A stretch of DNA of 64,000 nucleotides from Mallotus nudiflorus. Lineage: Eukaryota; Streptophyta; Magnoliopsida; Malpighiales; Euphorbiaceae. The DNA is taken from contig CANTUR010000070.1 in assembly GCA_947683625.1 (NCBI GenBank), forward strand, positions 1,984,001 through 2,048,000. Reading direction: 5' to 3'. Below the pieces are notes generated by a model. The model was not told where the DNA came from. It was given only the letters and a program-made list of their open reading frames with translations, and searched no databases. Within the stretch, counting starts at the first letter, position 1. Each line of letters begins with the position of its first letter. Below are positions 25,053 through 38,780 of this stretch, piece after piece. The position numbers and the translations under genes are program-made.

Positions 25053-26178
25053 TTATCCACAAAAAAAATTGTATTCATACATATCATTTTACACATTTAA
25101 AATTATAAAATCACCCTCAAACTATAGAAATGGTTCAAAAAATAAAAATGTAAAACAAAATGAAAAATATAAAACAAATTGCTTAGATGATCCAAATATA
25201 AAATCCACTTAGGATTTACATCGAAAAACATGAAAATAACAAATGAATGATAGAGTTCAACTTTAAAGTGCAATATAAAGCAAGGCAAAATTTGCTTCAT
25301 AGTTCATAGTATACCAAATGAATGGGAACACAACTAGTATACACAATGAGTAGACTTAAAAATAAAAGCTTTACTTCATTGTATGGAACAAGTTTACTAT
25401 ACACACCATATATACAATCACATTACAAGTTTATTTTTATTAATAAATTTATAAGTATTAGTAACGTCCAAAGGATATTATTGCTAATATAATTTGTAGA
25501 GAAATGATATTTGATGTGGGCTGTTGCTAAAAATGGGTAATAAAAAAATGGGTGGGGAGTGTGAATTTACCAAAAAAAAAACACTCAAATGAAACTGAAC
25601 CCATGTAAGCAGAGGGGTAGTTTAGTAAAAAAATATTATTATTATTTGGGCCGCTGCATAACAAACCACATATGTATCAACACTCTAATTTGTATTACAG
25701 TAATTTGTACAATGTACTACATTCGATTCATATAGTGCTACAAAGTTTTTTTCTTTTTTATTTAATGCAATGTACTTGTACACTAATATACTTTTATTTA
25801 TAGATGTAGATGAATTTCAATGTATTTAAGTGCATTTGTAAATGATCAATGTGATATGACTGGTGTTAATATCTGTCCTCCAAATGTTTTATAGATAATA
25901 GAGACATACGCAATGTCCCCAGATGTCTTGACAGTAACAAAAATGTCAGCATAAAACTGGAACATATACAATAACAAACAAGAAATTAAGGCTTAGATAT
26001 AGTTAAAAAAATGGACAACAATAAAAGCAAAATTGCATGCATCTTGACCAATACCTAAATTTATGACCATTTAATCAAATAAAAGATTGGAGATGTCACA
26101 GGGTATTTGTGCTGCCATCAATAATATTACAATGAATTGCAGTCTTTGAATGAGCAAAAAAGTACAAAATCTTGCACG

Positions 26179-26181
<3 letters not shown>

Positions 26182-26248
<67 letters not shown>
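26182..26248. repeat. (TA)n microsatellite
   Basis: About 67 bp of alternating A and T. Confidence 0.97.
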
Positions 26249-26251
<3 letters not shown>

Positions 26252-28451
26252 ATGGTGTTATTGTAAGCAGATGGACCAATAAGTACTATACTTTTAAAAT
26301 ATGAATAATGGTTGTGAACAAAACTAACATATATATAATGTACTTTTGAAATATTATATAGAGTTCAATTATAATTGTGTTGCGAGCAAGGATATTGCGA
26401 TGACGTAAAATAGTTTGAATACAAAATAAGGTACATATATAACCTTGCGAAATAATATAATGAAATGATTAATGGTGTTGTTGTCACCAGAGGTAACCAT
26501 TCATTTTATATGGCACATGTCGTATATTGTTGACCATTCAATTATAAGTGAACAATGTCCAATCATTTTTTTTAATGATGGTCACTGAATGTATAATTAA
26601 TATTGTGGCGCAATATATAACATAGGGGGAAAATGCATGGAAAGGTAATGAATTGTAGTTTTCCTTCATTTTGGTTTGCAAACTTTAATTTGTATCTTTT
26701 TACATACCAAACTTCTCTTTTTGTTTCATCGCAATGGACTGAAAAATATTTTTTGGTACTTAAATAATTAAGAATTAAAATTTTAATCCAAAATTAAAGA
26801 TGATTTTGCCAATAAGTCTAGAGATTTTCTATAAATTAACAGGAAAGAAGGACAAATTTGAAAATTATTTTGATTCCCCCTAATAAGAGCAAACTTATTA
26901 TGAGAGGTATTAAAGCCTAAAAGAACTATCAAACTTTTTATAATTTCTGTACTAAATTGAAAAAATAAAAGATTGAAGAATTATAATGGTTTTTAAGAGA
27001 AATTTGGATGATATAAAATTTTTAATAGTATCCTATTGAAACAAAATCAAACTTAGGTGAACAAAAGACCACAAATTGACATGCAGTGCCCAAATTGTAA
27101 CAAGTGTAAAGTTGAGTGAACACTATTGCATTGAACAAATAAAACAAAAATGATAATAAAAAAAATGGATAGGAATGTGCAGTCCATATAATTTATGTTG
27201 GAAAGGATGAGAGGCAATATTTTGGTTGACAAAAAAAGTAACAGATTTGTATAGCCATAACCATATTTTGTATTACAAACATGTCACAATAAGAAAAAGT
27301 CTATTTTTGTCACGACCCAAACTGGGGAGTCATGATTGGTGCTACGGAATGAGAATTCTCACGAATCCGGAACTCGTAGCAAGCCTTAAAATAAAAACAC
27401 ATTCAAACATAACACAAAAATACATTAAAATTAAAACTTTAATTAATACAAAATAAATCCTTATCATAACATAAATAAAATATCTTCATATAAATCTTTA
27501 AATACAGAAACACTGACTAATACAATAACAAGTACTACTACTGCAACATTTACTAAAATACAAGAAAAGAGACGGTTCAATATTTACTTAAGTCAATCGG
27601 GGAGGAAAGAGTCTCGCAAATAAGCTTAATAGAGAGGTCTGAAGTTAAAGATCCTGAAAAAATATATTGATGGGCATCAGACCTCACTGAGTGAATTACT
27701 ATTATATATATTCATGCAACCTAAAAATACAGACATTCAAGCATCAATATAATAATATTATATTTTTATATTTATTTATCTATACATGCATTACATACAG
27801 ATGCTCGAAATCACATTTTTAATAAATGAATAAATGCAATAATATTTAGGTGGAGGGCCAGAGTAGAACCCTAAAATATTCCGTAACCTCGATCATTGAG
27901 CCTCACTAACCAACAGGCTCACTTAATTCTAAAATATTTCTCTTCTCAATTTTTGGATAGTAGACTAGCCCCGAGACACTAAGTCAATTGAGCTCCCACA
28001 ATCACACCACTCTCTCACCACGAATCTCAATAATCAATTATTCATACCTCACATCAATAAATTCTATAATATCAATCCTAACATTTTAACGTACTCTACG
28101 CACACAGTCTTAGTGTAGTCCACTAAGTAGCACGCTCTATTGCTATCCTCTAAAGTATTTTATCAAAAATAATTAAATAAATGAAATCATATTAAATATG
28201 TAAAGCATCCAATTTACACAAATAAGTATTCAACTTTATATATATGCAAACAAACATACATATATATTAACAATAACAATAAATATTTAATGCAACATGG
28301 CATAATAAAATTCATATTTTATTAAAAACATAGATGCCAATAAGTTCTCTACATGCAATGCATATATATAATAACAATTCACAATTTTGCGCTCCTCTAA
28401 AATGACTCGACTGCCTGGTCATGTAGGCCTTGATTTTGGCGCAACTATAGA

Positions 28452-28461
28452 AAAATGAATA

Positions 28462-28504
<43 letters not shown>
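28452..28504. repeat. (TAA)n microsatellite
   Basis: A run of TAA units inside C1, giving a poly-Ile frame on the minus strand that is not a gene. Confidence 0.95.
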
Positions 28505-28594
28505 GAATTAAATTCATTATACATCTAGAATTTCTAAAGAAAAACTCAATCTAGGACATGACTCATCTAAAACTCAAAATTTAAGATCGACCCG

Positions 28595-28765
28595 ATGTTA
28601 CATTTTATGATAAATCTACCTAAAATTCGACAGAGTCTCCTCTATAAAACAGACGTCTCTCTACTAAAAGTAGAGTTGATCCTATATGCATACACACTTC
28701 AAATACACAAAATGTTCAACCTCTCGGGGTTGGGCCCCCAAACTACAATTATTGCCCAATCGAGA
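28595..28765 (-). promoter_or_regulatory. Conserved three-hairpin leader block of C1 LTR
   Basis: On the minus strand: TTGGGC/GCCCAA with further TCTCG/CGAGA pairing (arms within 28722-28765), then CTCTACT-TTT-AGTAGAG. The middle stem keeps full pairing although its loop-closing base pair is T-A here, versus C-G in families A and B. The third, outer stem is weaker in this copy. Confidence 0.45.
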
Positions 28766-29716
28766 ACCAATATACTCAAAATCAAGAATATAATAACAAA
28801 CATTAATAATTCACTAAAATTCTTAAAAATTAATAAAATAATAAATTTGAATTTATTTAAATAATAAAAGCATCAAAGATATCTATTTTCAAAATAAATA
28901 ATAAAATCTCAAAAATAATTAAATAATATTAATAAAAATATATTTTTCAAATATTCGAAATCAAATAGCACAATTTACAAATAACTATTTAAATTGCTCA
29001 AATATATAATAAAAATAGCTTAAATTCATTTAATCATAAAAATAATAGGTAAAACTATTATTTGAATATATTTCCAGAAATTATTATTAATTAGCTAAAA
29101 ATAGTAAATAATTCACAAAAATTATTTTCATACTATTTATTACTCAAAAATTATCCAAAACATAATAATTAACAAATTTCAATTAAAATAAAAAATTTAC
29201 TAATTTATACTAATTTTTCCAAAAATCCAATTTTTACATAATCATTCAAAATTTATAATAAATAATCGGAACATAATTTCAATAAACTTTCTTCACAAAA
29301 TATGCTAAAAATACATAGTAAAATTTATTAAAAATATAATTTTCTCAAGCTTGGAACATTATGTGAATAGTAACCCTCGAGACCAGAAATTTAAAATTTT
29401 TAAAAAGATAAATAAAAATCACATTTAGCTTCCTCACAACCTCTACAACAATTAATCTCAAAGCAACAATAGCTAATAAAATAAAATAAAGGCCTAAACT
29501 AACCAAAAACTCAAAATGCTAAAAAACAAATTATACAAAAACAGGATAGTTACCATAGTTGAAACTCAAAACAGTTTGAAGATTTTAGAAGCTCGGAGGA
29601 TGAGCTTCCAAAAGAGCCCAACGTCGGCTCCCATCTTCGCCGGAATTATATCCGGTGAGCAAGGGAAAATCTAGCCAATTTTGAAAATAAGAAAAGAACA
29701 AGCCAACCGGCGAGCT

Positions 29717-32700
29717 TATCACAACTCAAACCAGGGAATCATAATCAGTGCTAAGGAACGGGAATTCTTTCGGATCCGGAACTCATAGTAAGCCTTAAAA
29801 TAAAAATACATTCAAAAAGAACACATAAATACACAAGAATTAAAACTTTAATTAATATAAAATAAATCTTTATATCATTACAAAAAATATCTTCATATAA
29901 TATTCAAATATAGGGTCTCTAACTAATACAATGCAATGCTATAACAATAAACACTACTACTACAATGATTATTAAAATACAAGAAAATGTATGGTTCAAT
30001 ATTTACATAAATCAGTCGGAGAGGAAAAAGTCCGACGAATAGTTTTGCTAGGGAGGTCTAAAGTAGAAGATCCTAAAAAAATATTGAGAGAAGTCAGACT
30101 TCACTGAATGAATTATTATAATATATATACATGCAACCTAAAACCATATACAATCAAGCATCTGTATAATAAATAAATAAATAAATAAATATATCTATAT
30201 ACATGCATTTCATACATATGCTAAAAATCCAATTTTATATAATAATAAATGCAGAAAAATTTTAGGTGAAGGATAGGAGCAAAACCCTAAAATATTTCGC
30301 AACCTTTATTATTGAACCTCACTAGCCAACAGGCTCACTTGATTCCAAAATATTTCTCTTCTCAATATTTGGATAGTAAACTGGCGTTAAGACACTAAGT
30401 CAACTGAGCTTCCACAATTTCATTGTCGGTATGATTGGCCTCGAGACACTAGGTCAACCGATCTGCTGCAATCACACTACAAATCTCAATAATCAATTAT
30501 TTATATCTCTCATCAATAAATTCCATAAGATCAACCCTAACATTTAATGTACTGGTGCGCACATAGTCCTAGTGTAGCCACTAGGTAGCAGGTTGTACTG
30601 TTATCCTTTAAAATATTTTTTTGTAATCAAATAATGAAAATTCAATATAAAAATATGACAGCATATATTATCAAAAATAAATATTCTTATTATTTCCATG
30701 GAAAATCATATACATGCATATTAATAGTAATAAATATAATTTTAATGAAATGAGCATAATTAAATTCATATTTATTAAAATATATGAATACTCATAATAT
30801 TAATCTACATGCAATGTATAATATGATAATAACTCATAGTTGTGCACTCCTCGACCCTGGCTCTGCTAGCCCGGTTCGATAGGCCTAGCATGTGAAGCAA
30901 CTAAGGAAAATAATAAACTAATAATATATTAGAATTGAAATCCTAATTATACTTCTAGAAATTCTAAAGAATGACTCAATCTAGGACATGACTCGACAAC
31001 AATTTCAAAACTTAGGACCGACCCGATGTTATATTTTACGAGAATTCTATTAAAAATTTGGTAGTCTCCTCTGTAAAATGGACGTCTCTCTACTAAAAGT
31101 ATAGCCGATCCTTTACGCAAACACACTTCAAATATACACACAACTCAACTTCTCGGGTTGAGCCCCGTGCTACATAAATTGCCCAACCGAGAACCAATAT
31201 ACACAAAAATTAATCATATACTAATAAATATTAACAATTCACTAAAATCCATAAAAATCAATAAAATCCCACAAGTTAACTTATTTAAATAATATAAACA
31301 TTAAAGATATTTATTTTCAAAGTAATAAATAATAAAATCCCAATATAATTAAATAATATTAATAAAATCCATTTTCAAATATCTGAAATTAAATAGCAAA
31401 AATGACCAATAATTATTTAAATTTCTCAAATATATAATAAAAATAGCTAAAATTTCATTTAATCATAAAAATAATAAATAAAACAATTATTTGAATATAT
31501 TTCTAGGAAATTATTATTACTTAGCTAAAAATAGTAAATAATTCATAAAAATCATTTTAATACTATTTATTATGCAAAAATTATCCAAAACATGATAATT
31601 AATAATAATTTCAATTAAAATATAAAATTTACCAATTTATACTAATTTTTCCAAAAATCCAATTTTTACATAAACATTCGAAAATTCATAATAAAAATTT
31701 AGAATACAATTTCAATAAACTTTCTTTACAAAATATGCTTTAAATAATTAGTAGACTTTATTAAAAATATAATTTTTCCGAGCTTGGAACATTACATGAA
31801 CAGTAATCCTAAGCCCGAAAATTCAAAATTTTTACAAAAATAAATAAAAATCACATTTAGCTTCCTCGCAACCTCTACAACAATTAATCTCAAAGCAACT
31901 ATAGCTAATAAAATCAAATAAAGACTTAAACTAACCAAAAAACTCAAAATACTAAAAAATAAATTATATAAAAATTGGATAATTATCGGAGTCGAAACTC
32001 AAAACAGTTCGAAGTTTTGAGAAGCCCGAAGGATGAGTTTCGAAAAGAGACCAACCTCATGCCCTAAGGCGGTAGTTGATGGTGGTGGCGTTGGGTGGTT
32101 GGCAGTTTATAGAGAAAGAAAGTAAAAGAAAAAAAAAAGAAAAGAAAGAAAGAAAGAAAGAAGAAAAAAGGAGAATAAGAAGAAAAGGGAGGGGAAGAAG
32201 AGGTCACAGCACGTTTGACTTGTAGTTTTTTTTTTAAGTGAGAAAAAGATAAAATAGTACATAAAATAATATTTTAACCTTTTTTCTAATAAAGGAGAAA
32301 ATGACAAAATATTTTAACCTTTTTTTAAAAGTACAAATAATACATATATAATAATAAATTTTAAATCAAATATCCCCCACCAAGTACATATACACAAATA
32401 ATAATATCATAAAATAATTAAAAAATAATCAACACTAACAAATCTCAATATTTAATTTAATAAATAATTAACTAAAATAAAAATTAAAACTCAATTATTC
32501 TCACCCACAAAATATTTATATATACACAATATTAAAATACACCACCAATAATTCACAATAATAAAAATAACAATAAAAATAATATGAAAATAACATTCAA
32601 CACTAAATCTTCAAATTTAATTTCACAAAATAATCATAATAAAATAATTTAATAAAATATTTATTAACACTGCATATCTCAAAAATTAATTTAATAATTT

Positions 32701-32721
32701 ATAAAATATCATATTATAATA
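29717..32721 (-). mobile_element. C2 3' LTR
   Basis: 3005 bp, from TATCACAACTC to ATTATAATA; both terminal dinucleotides have lost a G or C by transition. It is followed directly by a polypurine tract. Paired modules lie near 30371-30480, the hairpin block near 31030-31195 and a purine-rich tract at 32115-32200. Its distal 370 bp match the end of the 5' LTR at 58195-58544. Confidence 0.88.
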
Positions 32722-32736
32722 ATCTTTCCCCCTTAC
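32722..32736 (-). other. C2 polypurine tract
   Basis: On the minus strand GTAAGGGGGAAAGAT abuts the 3' LTR, with the chromovirus-type AATTC...GAATT inverted repeat, here decayed, just upstream. Confidence 0.7.
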
Positions 32737-32782
32737 AAAAATTCGTCTTAGAATTTCAAATGAAAGAACATAATACAAGAAT

Positions 32783-33358
32783 TCATCGAGAAAAAAAGTA
32801 AAGGTAAGCCACCTGCATCTCAGCCTCAGTCTCCTACGTGTGCTCCTCCATGTTGTTGTTCCTCCACAACACATTGACCATCGAGATCTGCTTTGAATGC
32901 AACTGACGAACTTAATAATCAATAATTGCTACTGGTTCCTCCTCATACATCAGTTCTTCATTCACTTCCACACTCTAGGGCTGCAATATGTACAAAGAGT
33001 CTGAAATGTACTTCCTTAGCATCAAGACATGGAACACTGGATGCACTTCAGACAAATTCAGAGGCAAAGCCAACCGATGTACAACCATGCCCACTCTCTC
33101 CAAAATCTCGAACGGTCCAATGTATCTCAGTGCTAACTTCCCTTTCTTACCAAATCTCATCACACCTTTCATTGGTGACACCTTCAGAAACATATAGTCC
33201 CCAACTTGAAACTCCACATCCTTTCGCTTCAGATCCACATAGCTCTTCTGTCAACTAACTACGGTTTCTAATCTTCTTCTTATCAAAGCAACCTTCTCAG
33301 ATGCATCTTGAATAATCTCAAGTCTAGTCAACTCTCTTTCTTTAATCTCATCTCTATA
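32783..33358 (-). pseudogene. C2 integrase tail and chromodomain (pseudogene, part)
   Basis: The minus strand encodes the integrase C-terminal region (FLKVSPMKGVMRFGKKGKL, FHVLMLRKY) and a chromodomain-like end (EEEPVAIIDY, VRQLHSKQIS, ETEAEMQ). The chromodomain has a TAA stop after IIDY and a TAG where Trp is expected after EEHT. The reading is cut at 33358 by element A; the rest of the integrase resumes at 47931 after the TSD ctata. Confidence 0.85.
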
Positions 33359-36300
33359 TGTCACGACCCAAAACAAGAGCCATGACCAGCGCTAGGGAAC
33401 GGGAATTCTTTCGAATCCAGAACCCGTAGCAAGCCTAAAAAAATAAAATAGAACATGCAATAGTAATAACAATATATAATGCAGTGGAAATAAAAATCAT
33501 AAATATCACAATAACATTTCCACCAACTAGATTTAAATTAAATACTCATCTCATATATATATAAACTCTTAATACAAATCCAGTTCAAATATAATACAAC
33601 ATCTCTTTAACAATTTAATGACTACTGCAGTGTCTAGATAAAATAAAACTCAAGACTCAGAGAAGCAGTTTACATAAAGAAGCCGGGGCGAAAGAAATCC
33701 GGCGTACAGGCCTGCTACTGAGGTTTAAGGAAGATGAGTCTCCTGAAAAATGGTCAACAGAGGGGAGTCAGACCTCACTGAGTGAATTACTATAATATAT
33801 GTACATGCATACTAAATGCCAATGCACACAGTCAACAATATATATATAATATGTATGTATACAAGCAAATACACACAGATGCAATAAAATCATTTTATAT
33901 ATTTTATTGAAAATCATCATTTATGAAGGATCAAATAGAACCCTATAATATCGCAACCTCAAACAGTGTTAGACAACACTCTAGCCATACAGGCTCACTT
34001 ATTTCCAAAATATTCACTTATTCCATTTGGACAGTAGACTAGCCCTGAGACACTAAGTCAACCGAGCTCCAGCAGTCTGACTGCCAGTCTGATTGGCCCC
34101 GAGACACTTGGTCAACTGAGCTCCAGCAATCACACCCAAATCACATCTCACACATCAGATAAATCAATTCAAATCAAAATCCTCAAACTGGTTAGTAATA
34201 TAGCCTAAATGCTATAAGCATACCGGTACGTACTCGGTCCTAGTGTTGCCCACTAGGTAGCACGTTCTATTGATATCCTTCATTAATAAATATAAAACAT
34301 TCATTCACAATTAAATGATGCATGAATTTAAATAACATAACAATATAAACCATATATATACTGGAAATATACCAAAAATAAACCAGGTATATTTCGAGTA
34401 TATATATGTCAAATAAATCCAATATATATACAAAATAAACTAAAAATAAACTATGAATATACCTAAAAACATTTTAAGAATAATTTATTAATTAAACATG
34501 CATATAGTTTAAAATATACCAAAATATATCGAAAATATACCAAAATAAACCTAAATAATTATTAAACCATTAATGCATATTTTATCAAAATAAAACATAT
34601 ATTTCTAAAATCATGCATCCTAAACACATATATATAAAATAGTAACTCACACTTAGTGCGCTCCACGAGATGGATCCGACGGGCCTGGTCCACTAGGCCT
34701 CGGTCTCGGTGCAACTAAACAAATAATAACGACAGAAATCAGAATAAACCTAACAAAAAAAAAATCCTAGAACTCGATCTAGAATATTAAACACAGAATC
34801 AAAATTAAGGTTCGACCGGATATCACGTTTTACGAGAATTCTATCAAAAATTTGGCAGAACCTCCCCTGTAAAATGGATATCTCTCTACTCAAAGAGTAT
34901 ATCCGACCCTGCAAAGAAACACACTTCAAAAAATAGACACAACAACTCATCCACAACCCCTCGGTCGGACTCCAAACTACTGTCTACCGACCGGGGTCCA
35001 CAATCACAGAATAATTTCAAAAATACCAAAAATACCCTTATAACATAGAAATTCATTTTATAAGTAAAAATTACATAATTGGCCTTAAAACACATTAAAA
35101 ATCGATAGAAACTCATTTTATTAGTAAAATCGTATATTATATATATAATTGAAAATAATTCACGAAAAATAGTTTTAATTAGTTAAAAATACTAAATAAT
35201 TTGTAGAAATCATTTTGATACCTTAAATAACTATTTAAACCAATTAGATTACATTTTTAGCCAATTAAGGGTAAAATTACCAAAATACCCATATATATAT
35301 AAATATACTAAAATTACTTCAAAATTTCACCAAAAATAGTATAATTATCCAAAAATTAATTTTCTCAACATATTTATCAATAATATCAATAATTAAACTC
35401 AATTAACCAATTAATTTCAATTAAAAACACAATTAACCTAATTTTCCCAAAATTACATAAACTCAAATAATTCAAAATAAATACTTAGAAATTCATAAAA
35501 ATTCCAAATAAATTCCTATAATTCATTTCAACACCTATAATTATCATAAAACACAATTTAATAATTTAATTAATTAATTTTCAAAAATTAGAAAATAATA
35601 TTAAAATATTCAAAAATACCCAAAAATTCTACAAAAATTCACACATGTAGATTAAGCTACTAGGATCAACATTTGTTAAAGGACTTTTCATGAATCAATC
35701 AAATTGAAGTTAAAAAATTCAAGAACCCTAAAATGGCCGAATTCGAAAAATCAAAACCTAAGCAAATCAAGACCATTTCAAGTGAAACAAAGCTTTGAAT
35801 CACACTCACCGGAGCTCAAGGAGAAGAAAGAGACTGGCGGTGTCAAAAACGGTGGCCGAAAACGTTATGAACGACGGTGGCCAAAGTTTCGGCTTCTCCG
35901 GCTAAAATCGATCTCCAGACGTCGAAAACGGCTGTAACAAGCGATGAGGAAGGCTGAGGAAGGTGGTGGCACGCCGGACGGCACACCAACAGTGTAATAT
36001 CCCGTGTTTTTTTTAAAATATTTTTTTCACTGTACCGGGATATACAGTGTCAATAATTTTTATGCATTATACGATGTTTTTATGAGTTGATATGTATTTT
36101 AAACCTATTTTAATTATTGTCTATTATTTTCAGTATTTTACGTAAAATTTTCCCGGGACTTTCATTTTCGGGGAAATTTTCACGTAAACAATTTATTATT
36201 AATTATGTTAAAGGTATTTACGGGTTTGCATGAACTCATACATATTTTTAAATTAATAAATAAAGCTTGTGTGTGTATATTTATTTAATTAGGGTTTATT

Positions 36301-37435
36301 ATTACCCTAATATTTTATTATTTATTTATTATTATTTGATTATTTTATTTATTATTAAATTATTAAAATTTATTATTTATTAATATTTAATTATTTTAAT
36401 TTATTTTATTTTTTTTCTTTTTTTTTTCTTTTCCTTTTTCTTTCTTTTTCTTTTTCTTTTTCCTTCCTTTTCTTTCTTTTTCTTTTTCTTCTTCTTCTTC
36501 CCGTGGGTGCCGCCGGACCACCATTTCTTCCCACCGTCGTTTCTCCCTCCTCCGGCCACCGTTTTCGACACCGCCGGTCTCTATCTTCTCCTTGAGCTCC
36601 GGTGAGTGTTATTCTAGCTTTTGTTTGAGCTAAAATGGTCTAGAATTGCTTAGGTTTTGAGTTGAATATTTCGGCCACTTTTGGTTTTCGATTTTTTTGA
36701 GCTTCAATTTGGATGATTCATGGAAACTTCCTTCACAAATGTTGTTCCTGGTAGCTTAATCTTCATGTATGAATTTTTATAGAATTTTTGGAGATTTTTT
36801 GGATTTTTGGGTATTTTTGAATATTTTAATATTATTTTCGAATTTTCGGAAATTAATTATTTAAATTATGAAATTGGAGTTTATGGTTGAATTAGGTGTT
36901 GAAATGAATTATAGGAATTTATTTGGAATTTTTATGAATTTCTAAGTATTTATTTTTAATTATTGAAGTTTATGTGATTTTGTAAAATTAAGTTAATTGT
37001 GTTTTAAATTGAATTTAATTGGTTAATTGAGTTTAATTATTGATATTATTGATAAATATGTTGAGAAAATTAATTTTGGATAATTGTATGATTTTTGGTG
37101 AATTTTTGAAGTAATTTAGGTATATATATATATATTGGGGTATTTTGGTAATTTTACCCTAAATTGTCTAAAAATGTAATTTAATTGGTTTTAATATTTA
37201 TTTAAGGTATAAAAATGATTTCTACAAATTATTTGGTATTTTTAACTAATTAAAACTATTTTTCGGGAATTATTTTCAATTATATATATAATATACGGTT
37301 TTTCTAATAAAATGAATTTTAATCGATTTTTACAGTGTTTCAAGATTTATTATGTAATTTCTACGTATGAAATGTATTTTTATGATTTAAGGATATTTTT
37401 GGTATATTTGAATATATATTTTCTGTGTTTGTGGA

Positions 37436-37606
37436 CCCCGGTCGACAGATTGTAGTCTGGAGTCCGACCGAGGGGTTGTGATTGATTGTGGTGTTTATTT
37501 TTGAAGTGTATTTTCTTTGCAGGGTCGGCTCTACTCTTTTGAGTAGAGAGATGTCCGTTTTACAGGGGAGGTTCTGCCGAATTTTCGGTAGAATTCTCGT
37601 AAAACG
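37436..37606 (+). promoter_or_regulatory. Best-preserved three-hairpin leader block (A')
   Basis: Hairpin 0: CCCCGGTCG (37436-37444) pairs with CGACCGAGGGG (37465-37475) with one bulged A. Hairpin 1: CTCTACTC (37529-37536), loop TTTT, GAGTAGAG (37541-37548), a perfect 8 bp stem. Hairpin 2: outer CGTTTTAC (37556-37563) with GTAAAACG (37599-37606), enclosing CCGAATTTTCGG and flanking bases (37572-37593) that pair almost throughout. Equivalent blocks occur in every reasonably complete gypsy LTR here. This is sequence-level evidence for a conserved fold; the function is unknown. Confidence 0.6.
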
Positions 37607-37776
37607 TGATATCCAGTCGAACCCTAATTTCCGATTCTGTGTTGAATACTCTAGATTGAATTCTAGGATTTCTGTTAGGGTTATTCTGATGTCGATTAAT
37701 TATTTCTTGTTTAGTTGCGCCGAGACCGAGGGTTAGTGGACCAGGCCCGTCGGACCTGTCTCGTGGAGCGCATTAG

Positions 37777-38668
37777 GTGAGTTACTATATTATATATATA
37801 TGCTTAGGATGCATGATTTAGAAAATGCATGTTTTATTTTGACTAAATATGCATAAATAACATGATTTATATTCAAGTATATTTTTGGTATATTTTTCGT
37901 ATATAATAAATTATATACATGTTTTATTAATAAAATATATTTAAAATGTTTTTAAATATATTTTTAGTTTAATTCATGATTTGATTGGATTTATTTGACA
38001 TATATATACTCAAAATATACCTGGTTTATGTTTGGTATATTTCCAGTATATATATGGTTTATATTGTTGATTTATTTAAATTCATGCATCATGTATTTGT
38101 GAATGAATGTTTTATTATTTATTAATGAAGGATATCAATAGAACGTGCTACCTAGTGGGCAGCACTAGGACCGAGTACGTACCGGTACGCCTATAGCTTT
38201 AGGCTATGTTACTAACTATTTGTGGATATTGGTTTGATATGATTATTGATATGTGAGATGTGGTTTGGAGGTGTGATTGCTGGAGCTCGGTTGACCAAGT
38301 GTCTCGGGGCCAATCACACTGGCAGTCAGACTGCTGGAGCTCGGTTGACTTAGTGTCTCGGGGCCAGTCTACTGTCCATATGGATTAAGTGGATATATTT
38401 GGAATCAGTGAGCCTGTATGGCTAGAGTGTTGTTTAACACTATCTCTCTGAGGTTGCGATATTCTAGGGTTCTATGTGATCCTTCATAAAAGTTGATTTT
38501 CAGACAAAATATATAAAATGATTTTTCTGCATCTGTATGAACTTGCCTGTATATATACATATTACTCATATACTGATGACTGTATGCATTATCACTTAGA
38601 GTGTATGTATATATACTATAGTAATTCACTCAGTGAGGTCTGACTCCCCTCCGTTGACTATTTTTCAG
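37777..38668 (+). other. Possible LTR-internal intron (family A)
   Basis: The donor AG|GTGAGT at 37777 and the acceptor CTATTTTTCAG|GAG ending at 38668 bound 892 bp just downstream of the hairpin block. The same order (hairpins, donor, AT-rich part, modules, CACTCAGTGAGGTCTGA, T-rich tract, CAG|GA) is seen in the family-B LTR. No cDNA is available to confirm splicing. Confidence 0.35.
38281..38366 (+). repeat. Paired inverted-repeat-flanked modules in A'
   Basis: Two copies, 38281-38312 and 38335-38366, share GGAGCTCGGTTGACnnAGTG then TCTCGGGGCCA. The first is flanked by the perfect inverted repeat GTGTGATTG/CAATCACAC; the second by an imperfect CAGTCAGACTG/CAGTCTACTG pair. The modules recur in L0, A, C2 and D. 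Confidence 0.75.
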
Positions 38669-38780
38669 GAGAGTCAACTTCCTCAGACCTCAGTAGCAGG
38701 TCGATACGCCGGATTTCTTCCGCCCCGGCTTCTTTATGTAAATTATATACTTGAGTCTTATTTATTTTATCTAGACACTG

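Larger units (their letters stand above)
23708..27302. other. AT-rich spacer with microsatellites, no gene recognised
   Basis: No coding similarity seen. It holds a perfect 93 bp duplication (24827-25052) and a long (TA)n tract. Its right end, ending AAAAAGTCTATTTT, continues after the nested stack at 59068 and together they read ...TTTTTGTAGTG. Confidence 0.5.
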
